A stretch of 64,000 bases of DNA from Afipia sp. OHSU_II-C1 (GCF_000497575.1 NZ_APJI01000014.1:1-64000), one strand, 5' to 3'. Shown: positions 41,300 to 51,613, numbered from the stretch's first letter. Translations and numbers: made by a program. Notes: generated by a model not told the origin, from the sequence alone.

Positions 41300-42565
41300 A
41301 TGCGGAGGGTTGTCGTCACGGGTCTGGGCATGGTTTCGCCGCTCGCCAATGGTGTCGAGCCGACCTGGAAACGCATCCTCAACGGCGAAAGCGGCGCCGC
41401 CCGCATCGAGAAATTCGAGGTCTCCGATCTGACCTGCCAGATCGCATGCATGGTTCCGCGTGGCGACGGCAGTAACGGCACATTCAATCCCGACGACTGG
41501 ATGGAGCCGAAGGAACAGCGCAAGGTCGACGATTTCATCATTTTCGCCATGGCGGCTGCGAGCCAAGCCCTCGACGACGCCAACTGGCACCCCACGACCG
41601 AAGAAGACCGCTGCGCCACCGGCACCATGATCGGCTCCGGTATCGGCGGCATCGAAGGCATCGGCGAAGCCGCCGTGATCCTGAAGGAGCGCGGCCCGCG
41701 CAAGCTGTCGCCGTTCTTCATTCCCGGCCGTCTCATCAACCTTGCGTCGGGCTATGTGTCGATCAAGCACGGCCTCAAGGGTCCGAACCATGCGGTCGTC
41801 ACCGCCTGTTCCACCGGCGCGCATGCCATTGGCGATGCCAGCCGCCTGATCGCCTTCGGCGATGCCGACGTCATGGTGGCGGGCGGCGCTGAGTCCGCCG
41901 TCAATCGCCTTGCCATGGGCGGCTTCTGCGCGCTGCGCGCGATGGCCACCAAGTACAACGACAATCCGACCATCGCATCGCGGCCCTACGACAAGGATCG
42001 CGACGGCTTCGTCATGGGCGAGGGCGCCGGTGTCGTGGTGCTCGAGGAATACGAGCACGCGAAGAAGCGCGGCGCGAAGATCTATGCCGAAGTCGTCGGC
42101 TATGGCCTGAGCGGCGATGCTTATCACATTACCGCTCCCGCCGAAGACGGTGACGGCGCATACCGCTGCATGAGCGCTGCAATGAAGCGCGCCGGTGTGA
42201 CGGCTTCCGATATCGACTACATCAACGCCCACGGAACCTCGACGCCACTCGGCGACGAGATTGAGCTTGGCGCGGCGCAGCGGCTGCTCGGCAATGCGGC
42301 GTCGAAGGTGTCGATGTCATCGACCAAGTCCTCGACCGGTCATCTGCTCGGCGCGGCCGGCGCGATCGAAGCAATCTTCTGCATCCTGGCGATTCGGGAT
42401 AATGTCGCGCCGCCGACGATCAATCTCGACAATCCCTCCGTCGAGACGGCGATCGACCTGGTCCCGAATAAGGCAAGGCCCCGCGAAATCAACGTGGCCC
42501 TGTCGAATTCGTTTGGATTTGGCGGCACCAATGCATCGCTGGTCGTCCGGCGGCTGGCGAATTAG
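41300..42565 (+). CDS. fabF: Beta-ketoacyl-ACP synthase II
   Basis: 421 residues. VVTACSTGAHAIGDASRLIA holds the catalytic Cys, NAHGTSTPLGDE and KSSTGHLLGAAGAIEAIF the two histidines, and FGFGGTNASLVV the C-terminal loop. It condenses malonyl-ACP with acyl-ACP in chain elongation. Follows acpP in the same direction and starts GGAAAGGAAGACTATG-like, with GGAAGG near the ATG. Ends 141 bases before mltG. Confidence 0.97.
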   Translation: MRRVVVTGLGMVSPLANGVEPTWKRILNGESGAARIEKFEVSDLTCQIACMVPRGDGSNGTFNPDDWMEPKEQRKVDDFIIFAMAAASQALDDANWHPTTEEDRCATGTMIGSGIGGIEGIGEAAVILKERGPRKLSPFFIPGRLINLASGYVSIKHGLKGPNHAVVTACSTGAHAIGDASRLIAFGDADVMVAGGAESAVNRLAMGGFCALRAMATKYNDNPTIASRPYDKDRDGFVMGEGAGVVVLEEYEHAKKRGAKIYAEVVGYGLSGDAYHITAPAEDGDGAYRCMSAAMKRAGVTASDIDYINAHGTSTPLGDEIELGAAQRLLGNAASKVSMSSTKSSTGHLLGAAGAIEAIFCILAIRDNVAPPTINLDNPSVETAIDLVPNKARPREINVALSNSFGFGGTNASLVVRRLAN

Positions 42566-42706
42566 AGCGTTTCAAGAGTTAATAGGCTGACGGAACGGGC
42601 AAAACTGTCTTCAAGGTTTTGCCTCATTCGGACATAATTTCTCTCACGGGCGCGCGTATAACGCTGAATCGTCACGCTAAACGCCGGCAAGATTTTAGGT
42701 TGCTCA

Positions 42707-44062
42707 ATGAGTCAGAGACCCCCCATCGCGCCACGTAGCCCGCGTGCGGCGCTCGAGCCCGAGCAGGTGCCGCAGCCGCCGAAACACTCCCAGCGCGCGC
42801 GCAGTACACTGGTCGTGGTGGGGAATGCGATCTTCACGTTTCTGATCGTCGCAATGCTGCTGGCCGGTGGTGCGTTCTTCTATGGCAAGAAGACGATCGA
42901 GGCCAAAGGTCCGCTTGCGGAAGACAAGGTCGTCAATATTCCGCCGCGCGCCGGCATGACCGACATCGGCGACATTCTTCAGCGCGCCGGCGTGATCAAC
43001 GCCGACCGCTGGACATTCATCGGTAGCGTGCTGGCGATGAACGCGCGCTCCGGCCTCAAGTCCGGCGAGTATCTGTTCCAGAAGAATGCCAGCCTGCGCG
43101 ACGTCATCAACACCATCGTTGAAGGCAAGGTGGTGCAGCATGCCATCACGATTCCGGAAGGTCTGACGTCGGAGCAGATCGTGGCCCGGCTTCAGGACAA
43201 CGATATCTTCTCCGGCTCGCTGAAAGAGCAGCCGCGCGAAGGCACGCTTCTGCCTGACACCTATAACTTCCCGCGTGGCACACCGCGCGACCAGGTGATC
43301 CACCGCATGCAGCAGGCGCAGAAGAAAGTTCTCGCCGAGGTCTGGGCACGCCGCAACCCCGACATTCCGGTCCGTTCGCCGGAACAGCTCGTGACGCTGG
43401 CATCGATCGTCGAGAAGGAAACCGGACGCGCAGACGAGCGCAGCCGTGTCGCCGCCGTTTTCACCAATCGCCTGCGCCAGCGCATCAAGCTGCAGTCCGA
43501 TCCGACCATCATCTACGGTCTCGTCGGCGGCAAAGGCACACTCGGCCGGCCGATCAAGCGTAGCGAAATCACGCAGCCGTCGCCCTACAACACCTATGTG
43601 ATCGAAGGGCTGCCGCCGGGACCGATCGCCAATCCCGGCCGCGCCTCGCTCGAAGCCACCGCCAATCCCGCACGCACCCGCGACCTGTTCTTCGTTGCAG
43701 ACGGCACCGGTGGCCACTCGTTCACCGAGACCTACGACCAGCACCAGAAGGGCGTTGCCAAGCTGCGCGCGATGGAGCGCCAGCAGCAGAACGACACCGT
43801 GGACGCGGACGATCAGCCGCCGGTCGCCGCCGTTCCGGCACCCGCTGCAGGCGCGCCTGCAGCTGCGGCTCCCGCCAAACCGCCCGCAAGCGCTGCACCC
43901 AAGGCCGCTCCAAAGGCGACCGCGCCGAAGGCTTCCGCGCCCGCCAGCATCATGGCGAACGAACCCGCGGCTGATGGCGCGGCCGCGCGCAAGCGCACCG
44001 CAAAACGCACCCCGGCCGCCGCACCCGCCGAGCCGGAGCCGGAAGAAGAGAAGACGCAGTAA
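42707..44062 (+). CDS. mltG: Endolytic peptidoglycan transglycosylase MltG
   Basis: 451 residues. A cytoplasmic N-terminus, one membrane helix about 42-62 (AIFTFLIVAMLLAGGAFF), a LysM-like region, then the YceG catalytic core: LASIVEKETGRADERSRVAA (catalytic Glu in SIVEKET), VFTNRLRQRIKLQSDPTIIY. MltG cleaves nascent glycan strands. The last 95 residues are a Pro/Ala/Lys-rich tail absent in the E. coli protein. Position after fabF is conserved in many alphaproteobacteria. Confidence 0.95.
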   Translation: MSQRPPIAPRSPRAALEPEQVPQPPKHSQRARSTLVVVGNAIFTFLIVAMLLAGGAFFYGKKTIEAKGPLAEDKVVNIPPRAGMTDIGDILQRAGVINADRWTFIGSVLAMNARSGLKSGEYLFQKNASLRDVINTIVEGKVVQHAITIPEGLTSEQIVARLQDNDIFSGSLKEQPREGTLLPDTYNFPRGTPRDQVIHRMQQAQKKVLAEVWARRNPDIPVRSPEQLVTLASIVEKETGRADERSRVAAVFTNRLRQRIKLQSDPTIIYGLVGGKGTLGRPIKRSEITQPSPYNTYVIEGLPPGPIANPGRASLEATANPARTRDLFFVADGTGGHSFTETYDQHQKGVAKLRAMERQQQNDTVDADDQPPVAAVPAPAAGAPAAAAPAKPPASAAPKAAPKATAPKASAPASIMANEPAADGAAARKRTAKRTPAAAPAEPEPEEEKTQ

Positions 44063-44180
44063 CGCGGCCTTTCTCTTGCGAGTCCGGCCGATTTCAGGGA
44101 CAAGCTGACGGTTGATCCAAGCCGCTCTGGCGGCTCGCACGTCCGCTCGTTGGACCACCAGTAACGGAGACACTTTCGCG

Positions 44181-45068
44181 ATGGCGCTGTCGAGCATGAC
44201 CGGCTTTGCGCGAAGCCACGGCACCAGCGGACCCTATGCGTTCGAATGGGAATTGAAATCGGTCAACGCCAAGGGCTTTGATTTCCGGCTGCGGCTGCCG
44301 GCCGGCTGGGACGACATCGAGGTGACAGCGCGCAAGCGCGCCACTGAACTTCTGTCGCGCGGAACCGTTTACGCCAACCTCACGGTGAAGCGCACCGGTG
44401 CGGCATCCATCGTGCGTATCAACGAGGACGTTCTTGCATCGATCCTGAAGGTCGCGAGCGAGATTTCCGCGCGCACTGATGCGGTCGCGCCGAGTGTCGA
44501 CGGGTTGCTCGGGATCAAGGGTGTCATCGAAGTCGCCGAGCCTGAGAGCGATGAGGCCGAAATGGAGGCCGCGCGTGCGGCTGTCTTGGCGTCGTTCGAG
44601 CAGGCACTGCAGAGCCTGATCGACATGCGCAAGCGCGAAGGCGTTGCGCTCGGCCAGATCCTTGCGCAGCGCATGGACGAGATTGAAAGCCTCACGAAAC
44701 GCGCCGAGGCTGCCCCCGGCCGCAAGCCTGAGGCGATCCGGGCGCGACTCGCCGAACAGGTCGCGGCGTTGCTTGAGACGTCCGATCGTTTCGATGCCGA
44801 CAGGCTCAATCAGGAAGCGATCCTGATCGCGGCGAAGGCGGACATCCGCGAAGAACTCGACCGCATCGTCTCGCACATCGCGCAGGCCCGCGAACTGCTC
44901 GGCAAGGGCGGAGCGGTAGGACGCCGGCTCGATTTTCTGGCGCAGGAGTTCAACCGCGAGGTCAACACCACCTGTTCGAAGTCGAACGACATCGAACTGA
45001 CCAACACCGGCCTTGAGATGAAGGGCGTGGTCGAGCAGTTTCGCGAGCAGGTTCAGAATCTGGAGTAG
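44181..45068 (+). CDS. YicC family protein (endoribonuclease-like)
   Basis: 295 residues. MALSSMTGFARSHGTSGPYA is the invariant N-terminus, EWELKSVNAKGFDFRLRLP follows, and the end (LDFLAQEFNREVNTTCSKSN, DIELTNTGLEMKGVVEQFRE) is the DUF1732 domain. YicC proteins have RNase activity on small RNAs in E. coli. It lies between mltG and gmk, five bases before gmk, so is probably co-translated with it. The ATG at 44181 begins the conserved motif; extended upstream frame rejected. Confidence 0.95.
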   Translation: MALSSMTGFARSHGTSGPYAFEWELKSVNAKGFDFRLRLPAGWDDIEVTARKRATELLSRGTVYANLTVKRTGAASIVRINEDVLASILKVASEISARTDAVAPSVDGLLGIKGVIEVAEPESDEAEMEAARAAVLASFEQALQSLIDMRKREGVALGQILAQRMDEIESLTKRAEAAPGRKPEAIRARLAEQVAALLETSDRFDADRLNQEAILIAAKADIREELDRIVSHIAQARELLGKGGAVGRRLDFLAQEFNREVNTTCSKSNDIELTNTGLEMKGVVEQFREQVQNLE

Positions 45069-45073
45069 CGGCC

Positions 45074-45730
45074 ATGGCGGCGGGGGGCACCTTGAGAGGC
45101 GTTGAGCGGCGCGGACTGATGTTCGTGCTGTCGTCGCCGTCGGGCGCGGGGAAATCCACTCTGGCGCGCATGCTGATCGACAAGATGCCGGATCTGAGCA
45201 TGTCGGTGTCGGTGACCACCCGCGCCAAACGTCCGGGCGAAGTCGACGGCGAACACTACTATTTCATCGACAAGCCGAAGTTCGACGCGATGGTGAAGGG
45301 CAACGAATTGCTCGAGCACGCCACCGTGTTCGACAATTCGTACGGTACGCCGCGCCAGCCGGTGGAGGACGCATTGTCTTCAGGGCAGGACGTCTTGTTC
45401 GATATCGACTGGCAGGGTACGCAGCAGCTGCGCGAGAAGGCCCGCGCCGATGTTGTGAGCGTGTTTATCCTGCCGCCTTCCGCCGCCGATCTCGAAAAGC
45501 GGCTGCACACCCGTGCGCAGGATTCGGATGCCGTGATTGCCGGACGCATGAGCCGCGCCAGTCATGAGCTGAGCCACTGGGCGGAGTACGACTACGTGGT
45601 CACCAACACCGAGCTGGACGAGGCGTATTCCCAAGTCGTGACCATTCTCAAGGCCGAGCGGCTGAAGCGTGAACGCCAGACCGGATTGTCAGCCTTCGTG
45701 CGAGATCTTCAGAAACAGCTCGAAAAGTAA
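45074..45730 (+). CDS. gmk: Guanylate kinase
   Basis: 218 residues. P-loop SSPSGAGKSTLARML (about 20-34), VSVTTRAKRPGEVDGEHYYF, and VLFDIDWQGTQQLREKARAD are characteristic. Converts GMP to GDP. The N-terminus carries about 12 extra residues before the fold; an ATG at 45119 (MFVLSSPS) could alternatively be the start, but the frame from 45074 has a ribosome-like AGTAGC and is directly coupled to yicC. Confidence 0.96.
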   Translation: MAAGGTLRGVERRGLMFVLSSPSGAGKSTLARMLIDKMPDLSMSVSVTTRAKRPGEVDGEHYYFIDKPKFDAMVKGNELLEHATVFDNSYGTPRQPVEDALSSGQDVLFDIDWQGTQQLREKARADVVSVFILPPSAADLEKRLHTRAQDSDAVIAGRMSRASHELSHWAEYDYVVTNTELDEAYSQVVTILKAERLKRERQTGLSAFVRDLQKQLEK

Positions 45731-45753
45731 GCGGCGGGTTTCCCCCGCCGCTT
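45729..45753. terminator. Bidirectional hairpin after gmk
   Basis: Ten-base stem AAGCGGCGGG / CCCGCCGCTT, five-base loop, TTTAAG after it; shared between gmk and the convergent gene at 45766. Confidence 0.7.
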
Positions 45754-45765
45754 TAAGCATTGATC

Positions 45766-46824
45766 CTATGCCGCCGAGCGCTTTGAGACCCGCGCGAGCA
45801 ACTCCTCGATTTCATCGGTGGTAACGTCCAGCATGCGCGGCTCGGGCAGTGCGTGAGCGTGCAGGTCGCGCGCATAGCGCGGCGCTAACGCCGGCGGCGG
45901 ATTGTCTTGCAGAACCGCCGGGCCGGACTCGTTCAGATCCCAGATCTGACGGCGCTGACCATATGTGCGTTCATCCTCACGCGGCTTCGGCCGGAAGTAC
46001 TTGAACAGCAGCGGGCCGACAATCGCCGCGAGCGCCAGCACGCAAACGAGAATGCTCAGCAGGACCCTGAGCGACAGGCCTTCGCCGTCCGTGGGCTGTA
46101 GCGCCTGTTGCGGCTGCGCCGGAGCCGCCGCTGTCGTTACCGGAGCTGGAGGGGCAGCTGGTGCGGGCGCAGCTGCCGTAGCGAGGCGTTCGGCGGTCAG
46201 AGCGGGAGTGGCCGGCTGCGCAGGTGCCGGTGTTGCGGCAGAGGGCTGATCGCTGGCAGAGGCTGCCGCATTCGGTTCTGGCCATCGCGTCGCGACATTC
46301 CAGCCCTGCTTGGGCGCCGTTTCAGGAGCCGGCTGCATCGCAGCCACCTGATTGTCGGCGCGCACGTCCGCGGCGGCTGGCGAAGGCATCGGCGGCCAGG
46401 TCGTTTCCGCGAGGGAGGAATCGTCGTCCGGTGCTCCCGTCGTCAGCTCCGCGCGTGCATTTGCGACTGATTTCTGAATGGGCTTCTTCGCAGCTTCCTG
46501 CTTTGGCGCAGGAGTGATCTTTGTCGGAGGCGGGGCCGTCTCTTCAGCGGCGTCTGACGACGCCGGTGCCGACGTTGCTGCTTTCTTTGTCTTCGCGACT
46601 TCGTCGGCGAGATACCAGCACTTCCGCTTGGTGCCTCTCTCGATGCGGTAGTACCAATGCGCGCCGGCCGGCGTTGCGCCCTTCGGGCCGGAGAGACATT
46701 CGTCGGCAGACTTGGCAGCGCTCTCGGGTGTTGCGGGAGCCGCCATGAGCGGCGATGTGATGCTGAAGATTGAAACGCAGCCGGCGATAGCGGCACAAGC
46801 AATTGCGGCGGTGCGGTTTGACAT
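45766..46824 (-). CDS. Pro/Ala-rich membrane protein, unknown function
   Basis: 352 residues. Signal-like N-terminus (about 1-28), a short folded segment ADECLSGPKGATPAGAHWYY, then RIERGTKRKCWYLAD that looks like a Cys-paired domain, a long Pro/Ala/Glu-rich linker, one membrane helix near 245-265 (VLLSILVCVLALAAIVGPLL) and a charged cytoplasmic tail with IEELLARVSKRSA. No peptidoglycan-binding domain is seen. The ATG at 46824 follows AGGGGGACAGA; the open frame upstream has no protein character. Unknown role; similar proteins seem common in this group. Confidence 0.7.
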   Translation of the reverse strand: MSNRTAAIACAAIAGCVSIFSITSPLMAAPATPESAAKSADECLSGPKGATPAGAHWYYRIERGTKRKCWYLADEVAKTKKAATSAPASSDAAEETAPPPTKITPAPKQEAAKKPIQKSVANARAELTTGAPDDDSSLAETTWPPMPSPAAADVRADNQVAAMQPAPETAPKQGWNVATRWPEPNAAASASDQPSAATPAPAQPATPALTAERLATAAAPAPAAPPAPVTTAAAPAQPQQALQPTDGEGLSLRVLLSILVCVLALAAIVGPLLFKYFRPKPREDERTYGQRRQIWDLNESGPAVLQDNPPPALAPRYARDLHAHALPEPRMLDVTTDEIEELLARVSKRSAA

Positions 46825-47035
46825 TCTGTCCCCCTTACGCAACACGGACCCATTCTCGGGTCGGGTTTTCCGCGACAAGTTGGGTCGGAATAGGCCGCAA
46901 ATCCGGACAGGCTGGGGCAACATTCGGGCGCACGGGCAGGGCCCCACTCGCTCAATTCTGGCTGGCATTCGGGAACCCGGATGGCATAACGAGAGGCTGC
47001 CGCGCGCTGCGCTTGAACCGTCGAGGACATAATCG

Positions 47036-47725
47036 TTGATCCCCTGGACCCTGCTGGATACGGCGCAAATCCCTGGCGGCGGTGAGTTGCGCCTGATGCG
47101 GCGCGGCGCCGAATTCTCCATCAAGCTCGGCCAGAACGAACTGATGAACAGCCGCCTCAGCGGCTCGGAACAGGCGCTCGCCACGCTGACCTGCGAGAGG
47201 TTGCAGGGCTGCAAGAAGCCAAGGCTGCTGATTGGCGGTCTCGGCATGGGCTTTACGCTGCGCGCGGCGTTGTCGGCGCTTGATACAGACGCGCGGATTG
47301 TTGTCGCCGAACTGGTGCCGGAGGTGGTCGCTTGGGCGCGCGGACCGATGGCCGAGGTTTTCGGCGACAGCCTGACCGATCCGCGGGTGTCCATTCGTGA
47401 GAAGGACGTCGGAGCTGCGATACGTGCCGAACGGTCGGCGTACGACGCTATCCTGCTCGACGTCGATAATGGTCCCGAGGGACTGAGCCGCGAAGCCAAT
47501 GACGCGCTCTACAACAGGAGTGGCCTTGCTGCCGCACATGCAGCGCTGCGACCGGGCGGCGTACTTGCGGTATGGTCGTCAGGTCCTGATCCACGCTTCA
47601 CGCAGCGGCTGGTCAAGGCCGGTTTCGATGTCGATGAAATCAAAACGCGCGCCAACGGCAAGCGTGGTGGCGCGCGTCATGTGATCTGGATCGCGACCCG
47701 GCTGGGCCGCGGAGCAGGAGCTTAG
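47036..47725 (+). CDS. Spermidine-synthase-like methyltransferase fold protein
   Basis: 229 residues from a TTG start (GAGGA nine bases upstream; no early ATG). LLIGGLGMGFTLRAALSALD (about 65-84) is motif I of a class I fold, VVAELVPEVVAWAR the acidic post-I strand and AILLDVDNGPEGLSREAN the motif with the catalytic Asp-like residue, as in SpeE. Length is shorter than true spermidine synthases and the polyamine-binding residues cannot be confirmed. The stop overlaps the convergent alcohol dehydrogenase by four bases. Confidence 0.75.
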   Translation: MIPWTLLDTAQIPGGGELRLMRRGAEFSIKLGQNELMNSRLSGSEQALATLTCERLQGCKKPRLLIGGLGMGFTLRAALSALDTDARIVVAELVPEVVAWARGPMAEVFGDSLTDPRVSIREKDVGAAIRAERSAYDAILLDVDNGPEGLSREANDALYNRSGLAAAHAALRPGGVLAVWSSGPDPRFTQRLVKAGFDVDEIKTRANGKRGGARHVIWIATRLGRGAGA

Positions 47726-48780
47726 TTCGTCAGCATGATGCGGCCGACAACCTTGCCGGCACGCAACTGGTCGATCCACTTCTGCACGTCGCCCATCGGC
47801 TCTTCCTTCATCGGCGTCGGCTTGACCTTGCCGGCGCGTGCGAGCGCCATCAGTTCCTGAGCCTCCGCAAGTGTGCCGGTCATGAAGCCTTCGACCGTCA
47901 TGCGCTTGTAGATCCACTGCACCATCGGCAGATTGAAGTTGCCGCCCATCAGGCCCGACACGACGATCTTGCCGCCGCGCGCCACGACGGAGGTCGCAAA
48001 CGCCATCGACTTCTCGTTACCGGCGAAATCGACGATCCCGTCGAAGCCGCCGTCGGTTTCCTTGATGATGCGCTTGGCGATATCGGCTTCGGTCGGATCG
48101 TAAGCGGCGGAGGCGCCGTTCTTGAGCGCCGCGTCGCGGGCCGATGCGCTGAGATCGGCGACCGTGATGGGCTGCTTGAACATCGCTTGCGCGAGCGACA
48201 CGCCCATCATGCCGACGCCGCCAAGACCGATCAGCAGCAGATTGCGCTGGCGAGGCCGATCGACCAGACGTTTGAGTGCGCCGTAAGCGGTGATGCCCGA
48301 GCACATCAGTGTCGCCGCCGTATCGACCGGCACCTGGCCGTAGTCGATGAGATACTTCTGGTCGGGCACCAGCACATGGCTCGCGAAGCCGCCATCGATC
48401 GACACGCCGAGAAAGCGGTTACGCGCGCAAAGGTTCTCGTCACCGTTCAGGCAGTCGCGGCACTGACCGCAGCCGATCCACGGGAAGACGGCCATCTTCT
48501 TGCCGATCAGGGATTTGTCCGCATCGGGGCCGACTTCATCGACGACGCCGGCGATCTCGTGACCGAGCGTGAAGGGCAGGGTCATGCCGCGGGTGGTGTC
48601 GAGCTTCTTGCCATTGCCAAGATCAGCATAGCCGTCCTGAATGTGCAGGTCCGAATGGCACAGGCCGCAGCGCTCGATCCGCACCAGAACTTCCCGGCCC
48701 TGCGGCTTCGGGGTCTCCACGATGGTTTCGCAGAGCGGAGCATCGAACTTGACGAGAGACTGGCGGCGCATCTGAGCCAT
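47722..48780 (-). CDS. Zinc-dependent alcohol dehydrogenase
   Basis: 352 residues, medium-chain dehydrogenase. Catalytic zinc ligands in RCGLCHSDLH (Cys near 38) and GHEIAGVVDEVG (His near 72), structural zinc ligands in CGQCRDCLNGDENLC (about 104-118), and cofactor fold GLGGVGMMGVSLAQAMF. It oxidises or reduces a primary alcohol/aldehyde with NAD(P). Could serve the acetaldehyde made by ethanolamine ammonia-lyase, but the gene is 11 kb away and this is speculation. Fourteen bases upstream of rsmA's end on the same strand, so perhaps read through from that operon. Confidence 0.9.
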   Translation of the reverse strand: MAQMRRQSLVKFDAPLCETIVETPKPQGREVLVRIERCGLCHSDLHIQDGYADLGNGKKLDTTRGMTLPFTLGHEIAGVVDEVGPDADKSLIGKKMAVFPWIGCGQCRDCLNGDENLCARNRFLGVSIDGGFASHVLVPDQKYLIDYGQVPVDTAATLMCSGITAYGALKRLVDRPRQRNLLLIGLGGVGMMGVSLAQAMFKQPITVADLSASARDAALKNGASAAYDPTEADIAKRIIKETDGGFDGIVDFAGNEKSMAFATSVVARGGKIVVSGLMGGNFNLPMVQWIYKRMTVEGFMTGTLAEAQELMALARAGKVKPTPMKEEPMGDVQKWIDQLRAGKVVGRIMLTN

Positions 48781-48793
48781 TGAGCTTTCTCCG

Positions 48794-49660
48794 TTACACT
48801 GTTTTTGATTTTGCGGCTGTTATATCCGCCAATTCGCGGGCCATGGCAACAAAGCCGGGCACTGGAATGGTCTCCGCCCGGCGGGTTGGATCGACGCCAG
48901 CGGCCGTAGCAAGGAGCGCTGGATCGACGCCGAGCGACTTGAGGCTCTGCCGCAGCATTTTCCGGCGCTGGCCGAAGGCGGCCGCGGCTACGCGCTCCAG
49001 CATGCGGCGATCGCAGGGCAGAGGTGCGGCGCGCGGAATCAGCCGCACCACGGATGACGTCACCTTGGGCGGCGGCACGAAGGCACCGGGCGAGATATCG
49101 AACAGGATCTTGGTTTCGGCCCGCCAGTTGGCGAGCACGCCGAGGCGGCCATAGGCATCGTCATTTTCACGGGCGACGATGCGCTCGGCGACCTCGCGCT
49201 GAAACATCAGCACCATCATGTCGTACCACGGCGGCCATGGCTCGGCGCTGAGCCAGTCGACCAGCAACGCGGTCGCGATATTGTAAGGCAGATTGGCGAC
49301 GATCTTTGCGCGCTCGCCATTGAGATGCGGCCGCGGATCGAATGTCGTTGCATCCGCATTTACGATGGTCAGGCGGCCGGGATAGCGCTGCGCAATCTCT
49401 TCCAGTGCAGGAATGGCGCGCTCGTCGCGTTCCACGGCGATGACGCGTTTGACATTCTGCGCGAGCAGGGCGCGCGTCAGACCGCCGGGGCCGGGGCCGA
49501 TTTCAACAATGGTCGCGTCCTCAAGCGGGGCAGCCGCGCGCGCGATCCGCGACGTCAGGTTGAGGTCGAGCAGAAAGTTCTGTCCCAGCGACTTGCGCGC
49601 TGACAGTTCAAAGCGGCGGATCACGTCGCTGAGCGGCGGCAGATCGTCGATGGCGCTCAT
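48794..49660 (-). CDS. rsmA: 16S rRNA dimethyladenosine transferase
   Basis: 288 residues. [35 protein letters not shown] (SAM motif) and [18 protein letters not shown] (NLPY catalytic motif) are diagnostic of KsgA/RsmA, which dimethylates two adenines near the 3' end of 16S rRNA in late 30S maturation. Overlaps pdxA by ATGA. Last of the lptG-lptD-surA-pdxA-rsmA run. Confidence 0.96.
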   Translation of the reverse strand: MSAIDDLPPLSDVIRRFELSARKSLGQNFLLDLNLTSRIARAAAPLEDATIVEIGPGPGGLTRALLAQNVKRVIAVERDERAIPALEEIAQRYPGRLTIVNADATTFDPRPHLNGERAKIVANLPYNIATALLVDWLSAEPWPPWYDMMVLMFQREVAERIVARENDDAYGRLGVLANWRAETKILFDISPGAFVPPPKVTSSVVRLIPRAAPLPCDRRMLERVAAAAFGQRRKMLRQSLKSLGVDPALLATAAGVDPTRRAETIPVPGFVAMARELADITAAKSKTV

Positions 49661-50661
49661 TCCTTCATCGCCGCCATGCGTGCGGCGAGCCGAAGCGCTG
49701 CGATCAGGCTGGACGGGTTGGCGCGGCCTGTGCCCGCGATGTCGAACGCCGTGCCGTGATCCGGCGAGGTGCGAATGAACGGCAGTCCCAGCGTGACGTT
49801 GACGCCGTCGTCGAAAGCGATGGTCTTGATCGGGATCAGCGCCTGGTCGTGATACATGCAGATCGCGCAGTCATAGGTTTTCCGTGCAGCGGCGTGAAAC
49901 ATGGTGTCGGCTGGCAGCGGGCCGCGTACGTCGATGCCATCCCGCCGCAGCGCCTCAATCGCTGGCGCGATGATCGATTGGTCCTCGGTGCCGAGCGAAC
50001 CATCCTCGCCGGCATGCGGATTAAGTCCGGAGATCGCGAGACGGGGGCGAGCGATGCCGAGCCGCGTCTGCAAGTCCGCCGCGACGATACGCGCGGTCCT
50101 GACGATGAGGTCGCTGGTCAGTTGCGTGATGGCGTCGCGCAGCGGCAGATGGATCGTTACCGGCACCACGGCAAGATCAGGCGACCACAGCATCATCACG
50201 GGATGAGGCACCGCACCGCTCACAGCCGCGGAGAGTTGCGCAAGGAATTCGGTGTGACCCGGATGGGAAAAGCCTGCGCGATAGAGCACGCTCTTGGCGA
50301 TCGGATTGGTGACGACCGCACTGGCGCGTCCGGCGATGACGTCGGCAACCGCATGCCGGATCGAGGCGATAGCCGTCGGCGCACTGCTGTCGTCGGGCTG
50401 TCCGGGCTTCGCTGTCGCCGCCACGCGCGTTGTGACCACTGGAAGCACGTCCGCGAAAACGCCTGCGGCGTCTTCGGCGCTCGTGTCGGCGGTCGGAATG
50501 CTGACGCCCAGTATCCGGGCGCGGGCTGCGATGAATGCGCTGTCGCCGATCAGATAGAACGCGGGAAGATCGAGTTCGCGCCGCTTCAGCCATGCGGCGA
50601 TGGCGATATCAGGACCGATGCCTGCAGGTTCGCCGATCGTCAGCGCCAAAGCTTTGGTCAT
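49657..50661 (-). CDS. pdxA: 4-hydroxythreonine-4-phosphate dehydrogenase
   Basis: 334 residues. [15 protein letters not shown] opens the fold, [15 protein letters not shown] and [14 protein letters not shown] contain metal-binding His residues, and [13 protein letters not shown] completes the site. It oxidises 4-phosphohydroxythreonine in pyridoxal phosphate synthesis. Coupled to rsmA and 22 bases after the surA-like gene, in the conserved surA-pdxA-rsmA order. Confidence 0.96.
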   Translation of the reverse strand: MTKALALTIGEPAGIGPDIAIAAWLKRRELDLPAFYLIGDSAFIAARARILGVSIPTADTSAEDAAGVFADVLPVVTTRVAATAKPGQPDDSSAPTAIASIRHAVADVIAGRASAVVTNPIAKSVLYRAGFSHPGHTEFLAQLSAAVSGAVPHPVMMLWSPDLAVVPVTIHLPLRDAITQLTSDLIVRTARIVAADLQTRLGIARPRLAISGLNPHAGEDGSLGTEDQSIIAPAIEALRRDGIDVRGPLPADTMFHAAARKTYDCAICMYHDQALIPIKTIAFDDGVNVTLGLPFIRTSPDHGTAFDIAGTGRANPSSLIAALRLAARMAAMKE

Positions 50662-50683
50662 GGCCGCAGCGCCGCCCGGAGGT

Positions 50684-51613
50684 TCATTTGTTACGCATCT
50701 CGATCATGGCGCCCTTGCGGACTTCCTCAAGATACGACTTCGACTTGGCTTCGTATTTCTGGTTGTAGATTTTCTCGCGCGCTTCGCGCTTGGCCGGGGT
50801 GTCGGCCTTGGTCGGCTTGCGGCTGCACAGCGCCACCATTTCAACGCCCTGCTTGGTGACTTCCGGCGGGGTCAGCTTGCCGATTGGCATCTTGTCGAGC
50901 AGCTCTCGCAGGTTCGGCGGAAGGTCCGCCGAGGTTTTTGTGAGCTGGTCGCGGATCGCCGCGTCCCGCATCGAGCGGAACAGCTCCTGCGCCTCATCGC
51001 AGGACTGGATGCGGTTGCGAAGCAATTCCGCTTCCTTGCGGCGGGCTTCGATGGCGGCGGAGCCGGAGCCGCGCGGCACGATCAGAACGATCGGACGAAC
51101 GAGATACTCGAAGCTTTCGCCTTCCGATTTGCCGGCTTCGATTCCGGCGAGATCCTTTTCCGGCACGAGGAAGCTCGACTGGAACCGGCCCCGCACCAGA
51201 TTGCCCCAGGTCATGTCCGCCTTGATGCGGCTTTTGAGGGTTTCAGGGCGGATGCCATGCCCTTCGAGCGTCTTGTTCAACTGCTCGGGGCTCATGCGCA
51301 TGCGCGAGGCCATGTTGCCGTATGCGCCGTCGATATCCGACGACGACATGTCGAGGCCGTATCGCTTGCCTTCCTTGATCTTGAGCTTGTCGTTGATCAG
51401 CTCTTCGAGGGCTTCCTGCCGCGAGATCGCCTTTCGCGTCGTAAGCTGCGTGAGCTTGATGCGCTGGTCGATGTCGAAATTGGTAATGGCCTCGCCATTC
51501 ACCATAGCCGCGACGGATTGCGCCATGAGGGCGGAGCCGAGGCTCGGCGTAACGAGAACAGCGGCGGCGAGTGAAACAGCTCGTGCTGCGCGAAGAAAAA
51601 AAGTCACGATCAT
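50684..51613 (-). CDS. SurA-like periplasmic chaperone
   Basis: 309 residues. Signal peptide about 1-30 ([10 protein letters not shown]), then the SurA N-domain: [40 protein letters not shown], followed by EDLE-like [14 protein letters not shown]. The downstream half keeps only a degenerate parvulin-like segment ([20 protein letters not shown]) lacking the usual prolyl-isomerase residues, so chaperone function without isomerase activity is likely. It helps deliver barrels such as LptD and the Omp proteins. Start ATG at 51613 before the signal peptide. Confidence 0.85.
   Translation of the reverse strand: MIVTFFLRAARAVSLAAAVLVTPSLGSALMAQSVAAMVNGEAITNFDIDQRIKLTQLTTRKAISRQEALEELINDKLKIKEGKRYGLDMSSSDIDGAYGNMASRMRMSPEQLNKTLEGHGIRPETLKSRIKADMTWGNLVRGRFQSSFLVPEKDLAGIEAGKSEGESFEYLVRPIVLIVPRGSGSAAIEARRKEAELLRNRIQSCDEAQELFRSMRDAAIRDQLTKTSADLPPNLRELLDKMPIGKLTPPEVTKQGVEMVALCSRKPTKADTPAKREAREKIYNQKYEAKSKSYLEEVRKGAMIEMRNK

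Noticed and set aside
45766-47499. Long upstream extension of the Pro-rich membrane protein gene
   Set aside because: The signal-like start at 46824 has a ribosome site; the extension overlaps the spermidine-synthase-like gene on the other strand.
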